Both the position numbers and the translations under genes were made by a program. Positions 17,429 through 26,026 of a DNA stretch of 64,000 bases are shown in pieces; positions within the stretch are counted from its first letter, which is position 1; the number at the start of each line of letters is the position of its first letter. The notes under the pieces were generated by a model, which did no database searches, was not told the origin of the DNA, and saw only the letters and a program-made list of their open reading frames with translations. Origin of the DNA: Cyanobacteria bacterium SIG27 (GTDB lineage: Bacteria; Cyanobacteriota; Vampirovibrionia; Gastranaerophilales; Gastranaerophilaceae); NCBI GenBank assembly GCA_015152565.1, contig SUTT01000001.1, positions 1 through 64,000 of the forward strand, written 5' to 3'.

Positions 17429-18753
17429 ATTTTTTCCACCATTTCAATAATTTGTTCAAATTTCATGGAACGAGATGCTTTTAAAAGAATTGTTGTATTT
17501 TTTTCAACATTTTCCATAATATATTTTGCGCATTGTTCGTTATTTTCAAATTCTACGCTATCGAGAGTGCAGTTTCTTGCAATGTGACGAGCCAGTGTTC
17601 CAACAGTCAACAATTTAATATCAGAATATTTAGATAAAAATTCGCCAACTTGTTTATGATACATTATCTCGTCTTTTCCTAATTCGCCCATATCCCCCAA
17701 TACTAGTGTGATTGGTTTTGGGTAGATTTCTAAAAATGTTTTTAAAACAGCGTTCATTGATTCAGGATTAGCGTTATAGCTGTCGTTCACAAAAGTAAAC
17801 CCTTTAACTATGCTTTTTTCCCAGCGTTTTTCAATTGGCTTATAAGCCAATAAGCCTTTTTTTATATTTTCAATTGAAATATTTTGAGATAGCGCCGCTT
17901 CAATTACTAAAATAGCGTTTGAAACGTTATATTCACCGGGTTGAGTTATTTCATAAGTTTCATTTTTATATTCAAAAGTAGTTGAATCAATTGAAATTTT
18001 AATATTTTTTGCTTCATCTAGTGAAGTTATTATTTTTTTACCGTCAAAATTTAAATTTTCTTCTAGTCTTTCTGATTTTGCACCAATAAAAAGACCGTCT
18101 TTTTTTAAATTTTTGGTTATTTCGCATTTTGCAATTGCGATATTTTTGAGTGTTCCCAATCTTTCAACGTGGGCTGAACCAATGTTTGATATTATTCCAA
18201 TATCAGGGTTTGAATAGTTGGATAATAGTTCGATTTCGCCTAGGTTTCTCATTCCCATTTCAACTATGCAAATTTCAGTATCTAACGGCATATTAAACAT
18301 AGTTTCGCATAAACCAATTTCGTTGTTGTGATTTAAAATTGTTTTATGGGTTTTAAATTGGGTCGAAAAAACGCTATAAAGCATTTCTTTTGTAGTTGTT
18401 TTACCACAAGAACCAGTTATTGCTATAACTTTTGGATTGATTTTATTTCTTATATATTTTGCTAATTCTAAATATGTAACTAACGCATTGTTAACATAAA
18501 TTATAAAATCAGCATTTTCATTAACTTTAAATTTATCTTGCGTAAAATATCCACGAGCACCTGTTTCAACGGCTTTATCTATAAAATTATGACCATCGAA
18601 GTTTTCACCTCTTAAAGGAAGATAAACATCACCTTTTTCAAGTTTTCTTGTGTCGGTTGAAATATTAAATAAAACTTCATCATTTAAGATAGGGGCTTTA
18701 TGAATTATTTCGCAATCAATAGCGTTGATTATCTCTTTTAAATTGAATTGCAA
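17425..18753 (-). CDS. murF: MurF, UDP-MurNAc-tripeptide:D-Ala-D-Ala ligase
   Basis: Adds the D-Ala-D-Ala dipeptide to complete UDP-MurNAc-pentapeptide. The ATPase P-loop ITGSCGKTTTKEM, VEMGMRNLGEIE and NDSYNANPESMN identify it. I prefer the TTG at 18753 as start: GGAG lies six bases upstream and the resulting MQFNLKEI end matches the family. Four more codons are possible from a TTG at 18765. It is the first gene of the operon murF-mraY-murD-ftsW-murG-folC. murE, murC, ftsI and ftsZ are not here, so the dcw cluster is split. Confidence 0.93.
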   Translation of the reverse strand: MQFNLKEIINAIDCEIIHKAPILNDEVLFNISTDTRKLEKGDVYLPLRGENFDGHNFIDKAVETGARGYFTQDKFKVNENADFIIYVNNALVTYLELAKYIRNKINPKVIAITGSCGKTTTKEMLYSVFSTQFKTHKTILNHNNEIGLCETMFNMPLDTEICIVEMGMRNLGEIELLSNYSNPDIGIISNIGSAHVERLGTLKNIAIAKCEITKNLKKDGLFIGAKSERLEENLNFDGKKIITSLDEAKNIKISIDSTTFEYKNETYEITQPGEYNVSNAILVIEAALSQNISIENIKKGLLAYKPIEKRWEKSIVKGFTFVNDSYNANPESMNAVLKTFLEIYPKPITLVLGDMGELGKDEIMYHKQVGEFLSKYSDIKLLTVGTLARHIARNCTLDSVEFENNEQCAKYIMENVEKNTTILLKASRSMKFEQIIEMVEKI

Positions 18754-18835
18754 AGTTTTCTCCAAATAAATCTCGTATGAGAATATTCTATCTCAAACAA
18801 TATGTTATAGAAACAAATTTTTAAGAATTGTTTTA

Positions 18836-18866
18836 ATTAAAAAAATCCGCCATATTCGGCGGATTA
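18836..18866 (-). terminator. Intrinsic terminator upstream of murF
   Basis: AATCCGCC at 18844-18851 pairs with GGCGGATT at 18858-18865, followed on the minus strand by TTTTTTAATT. It ends the transcript of the minus-strand HExxH gene and insulates murF. Confidence 0.85.
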
Positions 18867-18883
18867 ATTTATAATATTAAAGT

Positions 18884-19453
18884 TTAATTTAAATCAGCAT
18901 AAACAGGGTTTGCGGCGATTAATTTTTGAACTCCTGCAACACCGCCTTTTGCTCTGATTTTTGCAATAATATTTTCACGTTTAGCTAAAGGCTCATTTGA
19001 AACTAAAAGCTCTCGGTTTCTTTTTGTAAACTCATTCCAAGCTTGAGTTTCAGAAATCCACGCTCTAAGCTCTTCTGCTCTTGTATTTGTAAAAGTGTGA
19101 TGTTGTGATTCGTGAGCAATTAAACATGCAATGCATTCAGGGCTTGCACCTTTATGCTCTGATGAAATATAAATTACAAGACCATTGTTTTTAGTGGGAG
19201 CAGTGATTGCTTCTGCGTCTTCATAACCATACATCGCTAAATCACGAAACATTACACGAATAGGTTTTTTGGTTGCATTTCTTCCATATAAAATTGCAAT
19301 TACATCACGTCTATTAATCGAATCAAGCTTTTCTAGGGCAGCTACAATCTTTGTATTTTTTGAAATAATTGAATAATCAAGAGCAAGCGCTTCTTGAATT
19401 TCGGCTATAAAAAAGCTAAATAATAAACATACTACTAATAATAATTTTTTCAT
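18884..19453 (-). CDS. Secreted putative zinc metallopeptidase (HExxH)
   Basis: Small exported protein. The ATG at 19453 gives MKKLLLVV leading into a typical signal peptide ending near ALA; a GTG two codons earlier is possible. The mature part holds one HESQH motif, the HExxH zinc-site pattern, within a hydrophobic helix (IACLIAHESQHH), then an acidic AEEL that could supply the third ligand. This suggests a minimal metallopeptidase or a relative that has kept the zinc site. Substrate and family are unknown. It is a single-gene unit with its own terminator. Confidence 0.65.
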   Translation of the reverse strand: MKKLLLVVCLLFSFFIAEIQEALALDYSIISKNTKIVAALEKLDSINRRDVIAILYGRNATKKPIRVMFRDLAMYGYEDAEAITAPTKNNGLVIYISSEHKGASPECIACLIAHESQHHTFTNTRAEELRAWISETQAWNEFTKRNRELLVSNEPLAKRENIIAKIRAKGGVAGVQKLIAANPVYADLN

Positions 19454-19629
19454 TTCCACTAATACTTTGCTTGTTATCCTTTGTACTTTATCTTGTTACG
19501 ACAATTTTTAGTATGTTCTTTAATAATTTATTGTAATTTTAATTATTTATTTACAAAAGTTAATAATATTCTTTTTGGATATCCAAATGGTGCATAAAAT
19601 CAGCTTTTTAAAAGAATAAACTTTTTAAA

Positions 19630-20184
19630 ATGAAAAGAGCGATTAAAAGTATTAAATTTAGCTTTTATTATTGCATTATTTTTACAATGATTATTTATTC
19701 AATGTTTTTGCCACTTTGTTGTTATTGCTCGGAAGAAATTAAAACAATAGTTATTACAAAAGAAGATATTAAAAATGCTCATCCTCGCTCGCCTTATCCA
19801 GTGCAGTTTTCATCTAATGATCTAAAAGCTATAGAAATAATGGAAAAACGTCATTTTCCAAGAACATATCCTGAATTTTCAGATGGTGAAAGATTGAAAA
19901 ATTTGGAATATGAGCTTTTAGGAAGGGTTTGGGAATTTGTTCCACAGAAAGAAAGAATTAAAAAATTGAAGCTTGCTTCATCAAATACTGCGCTAATCGG
20001 TACCGCTTTACCTGCATCAATATCTTCTAAGAGAAACTCTAAAAAATTGAGAAATAATGAAATTCAACTAAGAAAAAGAGATGACGTTGGCTTGATTGAT
20101 GGATTTTTAAGATTGATGAGCCCTGAAAAATATGAAATATATAGAAAAACGGCAGATGAAATGTATTATAAATATGAATATTAA
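19630..20184 (+). CDS. Hypothetical exported protein
   Basis: This 184-residue protein starts with a basic N-terminus and one hydrophobic segment (about 10-32), ending in a Cys cluster (LCCYC); this may be a signal peptide or membrane anchor. The mature part contains a helical motif of the pattern RLKNLEYELLGRVWEFV, which resembles short 'R+LE..+LG' repeats seen in cyanobacterial and melainabacterial exported proteins; that link is from memory and tentative. The C-terminus is Tyr-rich. Function unknown. Confidence 0.6.
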   Translation: MKRAIKSIKFSFYYCIIFTMIIYSMFLPLCCYCSEEIKTIVITKEDIKNAHPRSPYPVQFSSNDLKAIEIMEKRHFPRTYPEFSDGERLKNLEYELLGRVWEFVPQKERIKKLKLASSNTALIGTALPASISSKRNSKKLRNNEIQLRKRDDVGLIDGFLRLMSPEKYEIYRKTADEMYYKYEY

Positions 20185-20251
20185 CTTTCTGGTTTTTGCA
20201 GACTTGCATGTAATTATTTCTCATTGTAAGATTAATATATAGGAGATAATT

Positions 20252-20497
20252 ATGAGTCAAATTACAAAAACCGCTTGGGATTTAAACGAAAAAGCAGCTA
20301 ACAGATATCAATTAGTATATGAATTAATCGAATTAGCTAAAAAATTAGTTGATGAATCTCAAATGAAAAAACCAAGAGATGATTTTGGTTTCGATGTTGA
20401 AATTCCTTTTGATTCAAATGTTAAAAAAGAAAAACCTGTTCAACATGCTATTATGGTAAAAGCTTCTGAATCAGATGACGATGGCTTAGTTGGCTAA
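20252..20497 (+). CDS. rpoZ: RNA polymerase omega subunit
   Basis: Short 81-residue protein matching the omega subunit pattern. An N-terminal helix NRYQLVYELIELAKKLVDE covers the core that binds the beta' C-terminal tail. A central segment ends in KPVQHAIMVKA, the typical 'KPV..AI' block, and an acidic tail follows. Omega helps fold and retain beta'. The start is supported by the ribosome site AGGAG. It lies 32 bases before the nucleoside phosphorylase gene, so co-transcription is likely. Confidence 0.78.
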   Translation: MSQITKTAWDLNEKAANRYQLVYELIELAKKLVDESQMKKPRDDFGFDVEIPFDSNVKKEKPVQHAIMVKASESDDDGLVG

Positions 20498-20529
20498 TTG
20501 GTTTATAAAATTATTTAACATTTAAAAAT

Positions 20530-21345
20530 ATGGAAAAAATCAAAGAAACTCTTGATTATATAAATTCTAAAACAAACAACCTAAAACCCGATGTCGCAAT
20601 TATTCTTGGCTCTGGTTTGGGTTGTTTTTGTGATGATTTAGATGGAATTAAAATCAAATACAGTGAAATTCCTTATTTTGGCGAAAGTTCCGTTGTTGGA
20701 CACAAGGGCGAACTTTTGTTTTGCGAAATAGAGGGTAAAAACGCCGTAATTATGCAAGGAAGATTTCACTTTTACGAGGGAAATTCCTTAGCTGTTGCAA
20801 CTTATCCGATAAAAATATTTAAAAAACTAGGAGTTAAAACTCTTTTTATAACGAACGCTGCAGGAGCTACTCACAAAGGGCTTGAAGTTGGCGATATTAT
20901 GCTAATTTGCGACCATATTAATTTTATGGGTACAAACCCATTAATTGGCAAAAATGATGACTCATTAGGGGAAAGATTCCCTGATATGTCTAATTGTTAT
21001 ACAAAATCTCTTCAAGAATTAGCTAAAAACTGCGCTCAAGAATTAAATATTGATTTAAAAGAGGGTGTATATTTGGCAACCACCGGTCCAAGTTACGAAA
21101 CGGCAGCAGAAGTTCGAGCTTTTAGACTGCTTGGAGCTGATGTTGTAGGGATGAGCTCAGTTCCTGAAGCAATTGTATCAAATTATTTAAAAATGGATAC
21201 TGTTGCTTTTAGCTCTGTAACAAATCACGCTACAGGGGTATCAGATAAAAAATTAGCACACAGTGAAGTAGTTGAAATTGGCAAAACTACTTCTTTAAAA
21301 TTAAGTGCATTAATAAAATCAATGATTAAAAAATTAGATTTTTAA
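20530..21345 (+). CDS. punA: Purine nucleoside phosphorylase (PunA/PNP type)
   Basis: Phosphorolysis of inosine/guanosine and deoxy forms to base plus (deoxy)ribose-1-phosphate, in purine salvage. It is the trimeric PNP family, shown by the phosphate-binding LGSGLG at about 26-31, GHKGELLFCE, MQGRFHFYEG, TNAAGATHKGLEVGDIM, and the base-site NHATGVSD near the C-terminus. The length of 271 residues is typical. It ends four bases into the convergent lrgB-like gene. Confidence 0.93.
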   Translation: MEKIKETLDYINSKTNNLKPDVAIILGSGLGCFCDDLDGIKIKYSEIPYFGESSVVGHKGELLFCEIEGKNAVIMQGRFHFYEGNSLAVATYPIKIFKKLGVKTLFITNAAGATHKGLEVGDIMLICDHINFMGTNPLIGKNDDSLGERFPDMSNCYTKSLQELAKNCAQELNIDLKEGVYLATTGPSYETAAEVRAFRLLGADVVGMSSVPEAIVSNYLKMDTVAFSSVTNHATGVSDKKLAHSEVVEIGKTTSLKLSALIKSMIKKLDF

Positions 21346-22001
21346 ATTATATTTTTGAAAAGCGGAATTATAATTGCGCTTAAAAGTCCAACCACAATTA
21401 GTGCAATTGTGCTTGCTGCGGTTTGTTTGTCTTTTTTTCGATTAGCGCAAGCGGAAGTTCCAATAACATGAGAAGCGCTTCCTAAAGCTAAACCTATTGC
21501 AACATCGTTTTTTACTTTTAAAAATTTTAAAATACTATGACCAAAAACGCCACCAAAAACCCCTGTTAGTGCAACGATTATCGCTGTTAATTCACCGTAT
21601 CCTCCAATGGTTTTTGAAATACTCAGCGCAATTGGAAGAGTTGTTGATTTTGGTAATAAGCTTAAAATCACCTTTAAATCTGCTCCAAATAACTTAGCGC
21701 AAAAATATGTTGAAATCATTGCTGTTATTGTTGCTAAAAATAATGAAAAATATAAAATACGTTTATTTGTAATTAATATATGATAGTTTTTATACATTGG
21801 AAATGCCAAAGCAATCGTAGCTGGAGCTATAAAATATGATAAATATGTAGCTGAATAATTATATGTTTCATAGCTGATGTTGAATATTTTTAAAACTAAA
21901 ATAATGCAAAAGCCGACACTTAAAATGATTGGAAATTTTAAGTTTAATTTTTGAAAAATTATAAATAAAAATAAAGTTATTAAAAAACCAAAGAAAATCA
22001 T
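21342..22001 (-). CDS. lrgB: LrgB/CidB-family membrane protein
   Basis: Integral membrane protein of 219 residues with about six hydrophobic helices. The family block near the C-terminus reads ALGSASHVIGTSACAN (about 170-185), preceded by GVFGGVFGHSILKFLKVKNDVAIGL. LrgB/CidB proteins pair with LrgA/CidA and are linked to cell lysis control, and in some organisms to pyruvate or glycolate export; which role applies here is unknown. It overlaps the lrgA-like stop by four bases and lies downstream of it. Confidence 0.88.
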   Translation of the reverse strand: MIFFGFLITLFLFIIFQKLNLKFPIILSVGFCIILVLKIFNISYETYNYSATYLSYFIAPATIALAFPMYKNYHILITNKRILYFSLFLATITAMISTYFCAKLFGADLKVILSLLPKSTTLPIALSISKTIGGYGELTAIIVALTGVFGGVFGHSILKFLKVKNDVAIGLALGSASHVIGTSACANRKKDKQTAASTIALIVVGLLSAIIIPLFKNII

Positions 22002-22387
22002 TTTTTAATTCCTTTTTTTAATCTTAACAATCTTTGAAATTTAATGGCGTTATATGTGAATAAACCGACAACTACAATAACCAAAGCTGTTGTTATAAAA
22101 ATAGTCATCAATATTGGAGCTAAATTATCGGATAAAATATCAAAATAATTCATTATTCCAACAACAGCAGGAATAAAAAATAAAATCATATATTTTAAAA
22201 TGAATTCACAAAAATCTTTAATTAAATTTTCTTTAATGATTTCTGTTTTCAATAATGCAAAAAGAACAATAATTCCTAAAATTGGTGCAGGAAAGTTTAT
22301 TTTAAGCAATTTTAAAGTTAATGTGCAAAAATATAAAATTGCTAAAATAATTAATAATCCAGCCAAAAAATTAAACATCTTTTTCAT
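21998..22387 (-). CDS. lrgA: LrgA/CidA-family holin-like protein
   Basis: Small membrane protein of 129 residues with four hydrophobic helices. It has the family pattern INFPAPILGIIVLFALL in the second helix and ILFFIPAVVGIMNY in the third. It forms the first gene of a two-gene lrgAB unit with a four-base overlap. In other bacteria this pair behaves as holin/antiholin-like proteins or as a carboxylate exporter. No LytSR-type regulator is adjacent. Confidence 0.87.
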   Translation of the reverse strand: MKKMFNFLAGLLIILAILYFCTLTLKLLKINFPAPILGIIVLFALLKTEIIKENLIKDFCEFILKYMILFFIPAVVGIMNYFDILSDNLAPILMTIFITTALVIVVVGLFTYNAIKFQRLLRLKKGIKK

Positions 22388-22490
22388 AACAAAAATAATT
22401 ATACTTTAAACTTAAAAAAGTATTGATTATCATTTTTATTTGATACAAAATTAAGTCGTACGTTGAATTTTAAACAGTTTAAGAGGAAGT

Positions 22491-24455
22491 ATGATTTTAT
22501 ATTTAATTGGGATAGCGGTTTTAATTTTTGGAGCAATTTTTCAATTATTTTTCAAAAACCCAAATTTAAAATTAAAATTGATATCAATATTTGCAGCTTC
22601 TGGTGCGATATTTACAACAATTGCTTCAATTAAAGCGTTTTTAGGGCAAAATAGTGATATTATTTTCTCGCTAGATGCAGTTTTTCAAAATGTTCGCTTT
22701 TCGCTTGATAATATAAGCGCATTTTTTGCAATCATAATTTCTTTAATGTCAACATTAGCAATAATTTATTCTAATGGATATTTAAAAAGTTATATTAAAA
22801 AAGGAAAAGATATAAGCGCTCATTGTATTTTTCTTTTAATGCTTATGGCTTCAATGCTTGGGGTTGTGAGTTGCCAAAATGCTTTAGCGTTTTTAATTAT
22901 TTGGGAGTTAATGTCACTTTCTTCATTTTTCCTTGTTATTTTTGAATACGAAGAAAAAAATGTTATAACTTCAGGCATAAAATATCTTGTTTATATGCAT
23001 TTGAGTGTAATATTTATCATTTTATTTTTTGCAATATTATCAATTCAAGCACACAGCCTTGATTTTGCATATTTTAGCGAAGCTCTAAAAGAAAATATTC
23101 AATTAGCAAATTTAATATTTATCTTTGGTTTTATTGGTTTTGGAATAAAAGCAGGTTTTGTTCCTTTTCATAATTGGCTTCCGGATGCCCATCCTAAAGC
23201 GCCATCTCATGTTAGCGCTATGATGAGCGGGGTTATGATTAAAACAGGAATTTATGGAATAATTAGAGCGATTGAATTTTGTTCAATTCCAAAGCTTGAA
23301 ACAATTTACTTTGTTTTAATTCTTTCAATTTTAACTGCTTTATATGGAATATCTTATGCATCTGTTCAAAAAGATATTAAAAAAATGCTTGCTTATTCTT
23401 CAATTGAAAATATTGGAATAATAGGTATTGGAATTGGAGTTTATTTATTAGCAACCCACTATGATTATCCAACAGTAGCTTTAATTGCGCTTTGTGGAAG
23501 TTTTGCTCATATTTTAAACCATTCAATTTTTAAAGAATTATTATTTTTAAGTGCAGGTAGTGTTTATATTAAAACTCATACAAAAAATATGGAAATATTG
23601 GGTGGACTAATTAAAAAAATGCCCCTAACTGCGCTATGTTTCATTATTGGCGGAATTTCAATCTGTGCACTTCCTCCTTTCAATGGTTTTGTTAGTGAAT
23701 TTTTGATTTATTTTAGCTTTATTAAAGCTCTTGATATAAACAATTTTGGAGTATTTATTGTAATATTATTTGCTTTTGCTTCTTTAGCTTTGGTTGGAAC
23801 AATTGCAATTCTTTGTTTTACAAAAACAATAAGTATTACTTTTTTGGGTGTTTCAAGAAGTGAACATGTGCCAAGTGAAGATAGTCCTAAAACAATGCTT
23901 GTTCCAATGGGCTTTTTGGCTGGGCTTTGTTTAATTTTAGGGTTATTTCCTCAATTTGTTTTTAAATATACACTTTTACCTACCCGTGTATTTATTGATT
24001 ACGGTTGTGCTTGTAAACAAATTGGTTTTTTAAGTGAAGTTTCAAAATATTTATTAATTTTCTTTGGATTAATTTTACTATTTGTATTGGTTAAAAAATT
24101 AATCTCTAAAAAACAAAGCTATTATTCAACTTGGGGCTGCGGATATAATAAAGCTACAAGCAAAATGCAATACAGCGCAGCGTCTTTTGTTAGTCCATTT
24201 TTAAATATCGTAAAACCATTATTTAAAAGAACTCGTGACGTTAAAAAAGCAAAAGGTTTATTCCCAACTGACGCTCATTATTCAACTAAGGTTGATGATA
24301 TAGAAGAAGCTTATGTGATTTCACCAATTGTAAAATGGGATGAAATGTTTTTATCAAAATTTGAAATTATTCAAAATGGTGATATTCAGCAATATATTCG
24401 TTTTGGTTTGGCGTTTATTGCCGTTGCTTTAGTTATTGCAATATTAATTAGTTAA
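22491..24455 (+). CDS. Proton-pumping membrane subunit, HyfB-like (Ehr complex)
   Basis: Large antiporter-like membrane protein (654 residues, about 15-16 helices) of the Mrp/NuoL family as in hydrogenase-4 HyfB/HycC. The conserved channel region reads FVPFHNWLPDAHPKAPSHVS, followed by YSSIENIGIIGIGIG and HILNHSIFKELLFLSAGSV. The last 90 residues form a soluble-looking loop and a final helix, as in HyfB. It should translocate H+ or Na+. It begins an operon of six complex subunits plus nanE and nanK. AGAGGAAG precedes the start. Confidence 0.88.
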   Translation: MILYLIGIAVLIFGAIFQLFFKNPNLKLKLISIFAASGAIFTTIASIKAFLGQNSDIIFSLDAVFQNVRFSLDNISAFFAIIISLMSTLAIIYSNGYLKSYIKKGKDISAHCIFLLMLMASMLGVVSCQNALAFLIIWELMSLSSFFLVIFEYEEKNVITSGIKYLVYMHLSVIFIILFFAILSIQAHSLDFAYFSEALKENIQLANLIFIFGFIGFGIKAGFVPFHNWLPDAHPKAPSHVSAMMSGVMIKTGIYGIIRAIEFCSIPKLETIYFVLILSILTALYGISYASVQKDIKKMLAYSSIENIGIIGIGIGVYLLATHYDYPTVALIALCGSFAHILNHSIFKELLFLSAGSVYIKTHTKNMEILGGLIKKMPLTALCFIIGGISICALPPFNGFVSEFLIYFSFIKALDINNFGVFIVILFAFASLALVGTIAILCFTKTISITFLGVSRSEHVPSEDSPKTMLVPMGFLAGLCLILGLFPQFVFKYTLLPTRVFIDYGCACKQIGFLSEVSKYLLIFFGLILLFVLVKKLISKKQSYYSTWGCGYNKATSKMQYSAASFVSPFLNIVKPLFKRTRDVKKAKGLFPTDAHYSTKVDDIEEAYVISPIVKWDEMFLSKFEIIQNGDIQQYIRFGLAFIAVALVIAILIS

Positions 24456-24464
24456 AGGAAAAAT

Positions 24465-25382
24465 ATGTTAGCAAAAATTTTAAATATAATATTACTTTTG
24501 ATAGTTCCATTTTTAATGATAGGGATAATTAGAAAAACAAAAGCTTTCTGGGGTGCAAGATACGGCGCAAGCATATTTCAGCCTTTTTATGACTTTGTTA
24601 AATTAATGAAGAAAGATACAATTTTTTCAAATTCAACAACGATATTATTTAAAATCGCACCTGTTATAAGCTTTGTTTGTGTGGTTTTTGCTTCTCTTTT
24701 CACTCCTATGATTATGGGGCAATCGATAATTAATATTCAAGGTGGCTTAATATTTTTTGCTTATGCTTTAGGTTTATCAAAATTTATTTCAATTCTTGCT
24801 GCAATGGAAACCGCAAGTAGCTTTGAGGGAATGGGCTCTAGCCGTGAAGCTTGTTTTACAACGATAATTGAGCCTGCGTTTTTTATCGTAATTGCTTCAA
24901 TTATGGCTTTGTGTAAAGTTTATACATTCGATAGTTTAAATCAAATTATTGTAAGTTCTGGTAGCCTTGGGATTTTGATTATTATTTTTGCAATACTTTG
25001 TTTATCGATTATGCTAATCACAGAGGGTGCTAGGGTTCCTGTGGACGATCCTGCGACGCATCTTGAACTTACTATGATTCATGAAGTTATGATATTGGAC
25101 AATTGTTCTCAAGAGCTTGCGATAATAACATATAGCGCTGCTGCTAAAATGTTTTTAATTTCATCATTAATTGCAACAATAATTTTGCCTTTAAACCTTG
25201 GTTTATGGGCTTCTTTAGGAGCTTTTTTAGGAGTAATGGTGTTAATTTCAATTATTATTGGAACTATAGAATCTGCAATTGCTAGATTTAGAATGAGCCA
25301 TGTGTTTGAATTTGTTTTTGTAATGAGCTCGTTGGCTTTAGTTGCAACTTCTTTAGTTGCACTTAAATTGTATGGAGTATAA
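24465..25382 (+). CDS. NuoH-like membrane subunit, HyfC/HycD type
   Basis: Membrane anchor subunit homologous to complex I NuoH and hydrogenase HyfC/HycD (305 residues, eight or so helices). It connects the soluble redox arm to the pump modules. Family marks are ARYGASIFQPFYDFVKLMKK near the N-terminus and EGARVPVDDPATHLELTMIHE in the middle. The neighbouring genes follow the Hyf order B-C-E-F-G-I. It starts nine bases after the HyfB-like gene. Confidence 0.9.
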   Translation: MLAKILNIILLLIVPFLMIGIIRKTKAFWGARYGASIFQPFYDFVKLMKKDTIFSNSTTILFKIAPVISFVCVVFASLFTPMIMGQSIINIQGGLIFFAYALGLSKFISILAAMETASSFEGMGSSREACFTTIIEPAFFIVIASIMALCKVYTFDSLNQIIVSSGSLGILIIIFAILCLSIMLITEGARVPVDDPATHLELTMIHEVMILDNCSQELAIITYSAAAKMFLISSLIATIILPLNLGLWASLGAFLGVMVLISIIIGTIESAIARFRMSHVFEFVFVMSSLALVATSLVALKLYGV

Positions 25383-25384
25383 AA

Positions 25385-26026
25385 ATGACAAACGGTTTAA
25401 TAATATTATTTGGTTTAACAATGTTATATTTATCTACAACAAGTAGATTATTAGCACACGTTAGAACGTTAGCTGTTCAAGGTTTATTATTATTTTTAAT
25501 TTGTGCGATGGATTTTTCTCATCATCCATGGTACATCATAGCTTTTTTAACGGTTGAAACGCTATTAGTTAAAGCGATATTAATTCCAATGTTTTTAACT
25601 AAGGTTGTTAAAAAGACACATTCTAATCGTGATACGGATGCTAATATTGCGCATTTTTACTGTCTTTTGATTTCAAGCGTAATACTATTTGCTGGATTTA
25701 TGCTTTCTGTTATTGAAATTCCATCTTTATCAATGATTAATCCAATTTGCTTTGGAATAGCTCTTGCAACAATAATAATAAGCCTTTGGTTAATTACAAT
25801 TAAACATAAAATCTTATCAAACGTAATTGAATTTATCACAATGGAAAACGGGATATTTTTACTTTCTCTTTCTGTTGCAAAAGAAATGCCGATTTTGGTT
25901 AATATTGGTGTTTTGTTAGATGTATTTATTGCTATTTATATTTTAGGGCTTTTTGTTTCTCAAATTAATAAAGAGCTTGGAGATATGGAAGTAGCACATT
26001 TGTCAGACTTAAAGGATAGTGTATAA
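25385..26026 (+). CDS. HyfE-like membrane subunit
   Basis: Small hydrophobic protein of 213 residues with about six or seven helices, matching the HyfE subunit found in hydrogenase-4 and related complexes (distantly NuoK-like in part). It sits two bases after the HyfC-like gene, and its stop overlaps the next start as TAATG. HyfE is absent from hydrogenase-3 (Hyc) and from Ech, so its presence places the complex in the Hyf/Ehr branch. Its acidic C-terminal tail is soluble. Confidence 0.8.
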   Translation: MTNGLIILFGLTMLYLSTTSRLLAHVRTLAVQGLLLFLICAMDFSHHPWYIIAFLTVETLLVKAILIPMFLTKVVKKTHSNRDTDANIAHFYCLLISSVILFAGFMLSVIEIPSLSMINPICFGIALATIIISLWLITIKHKILSNVIEFITMENGIFLLSLSVAKEMPILVNIGVLLDVFIAIYILGLFVSQINKELGDMEVAHLSDLKDSV

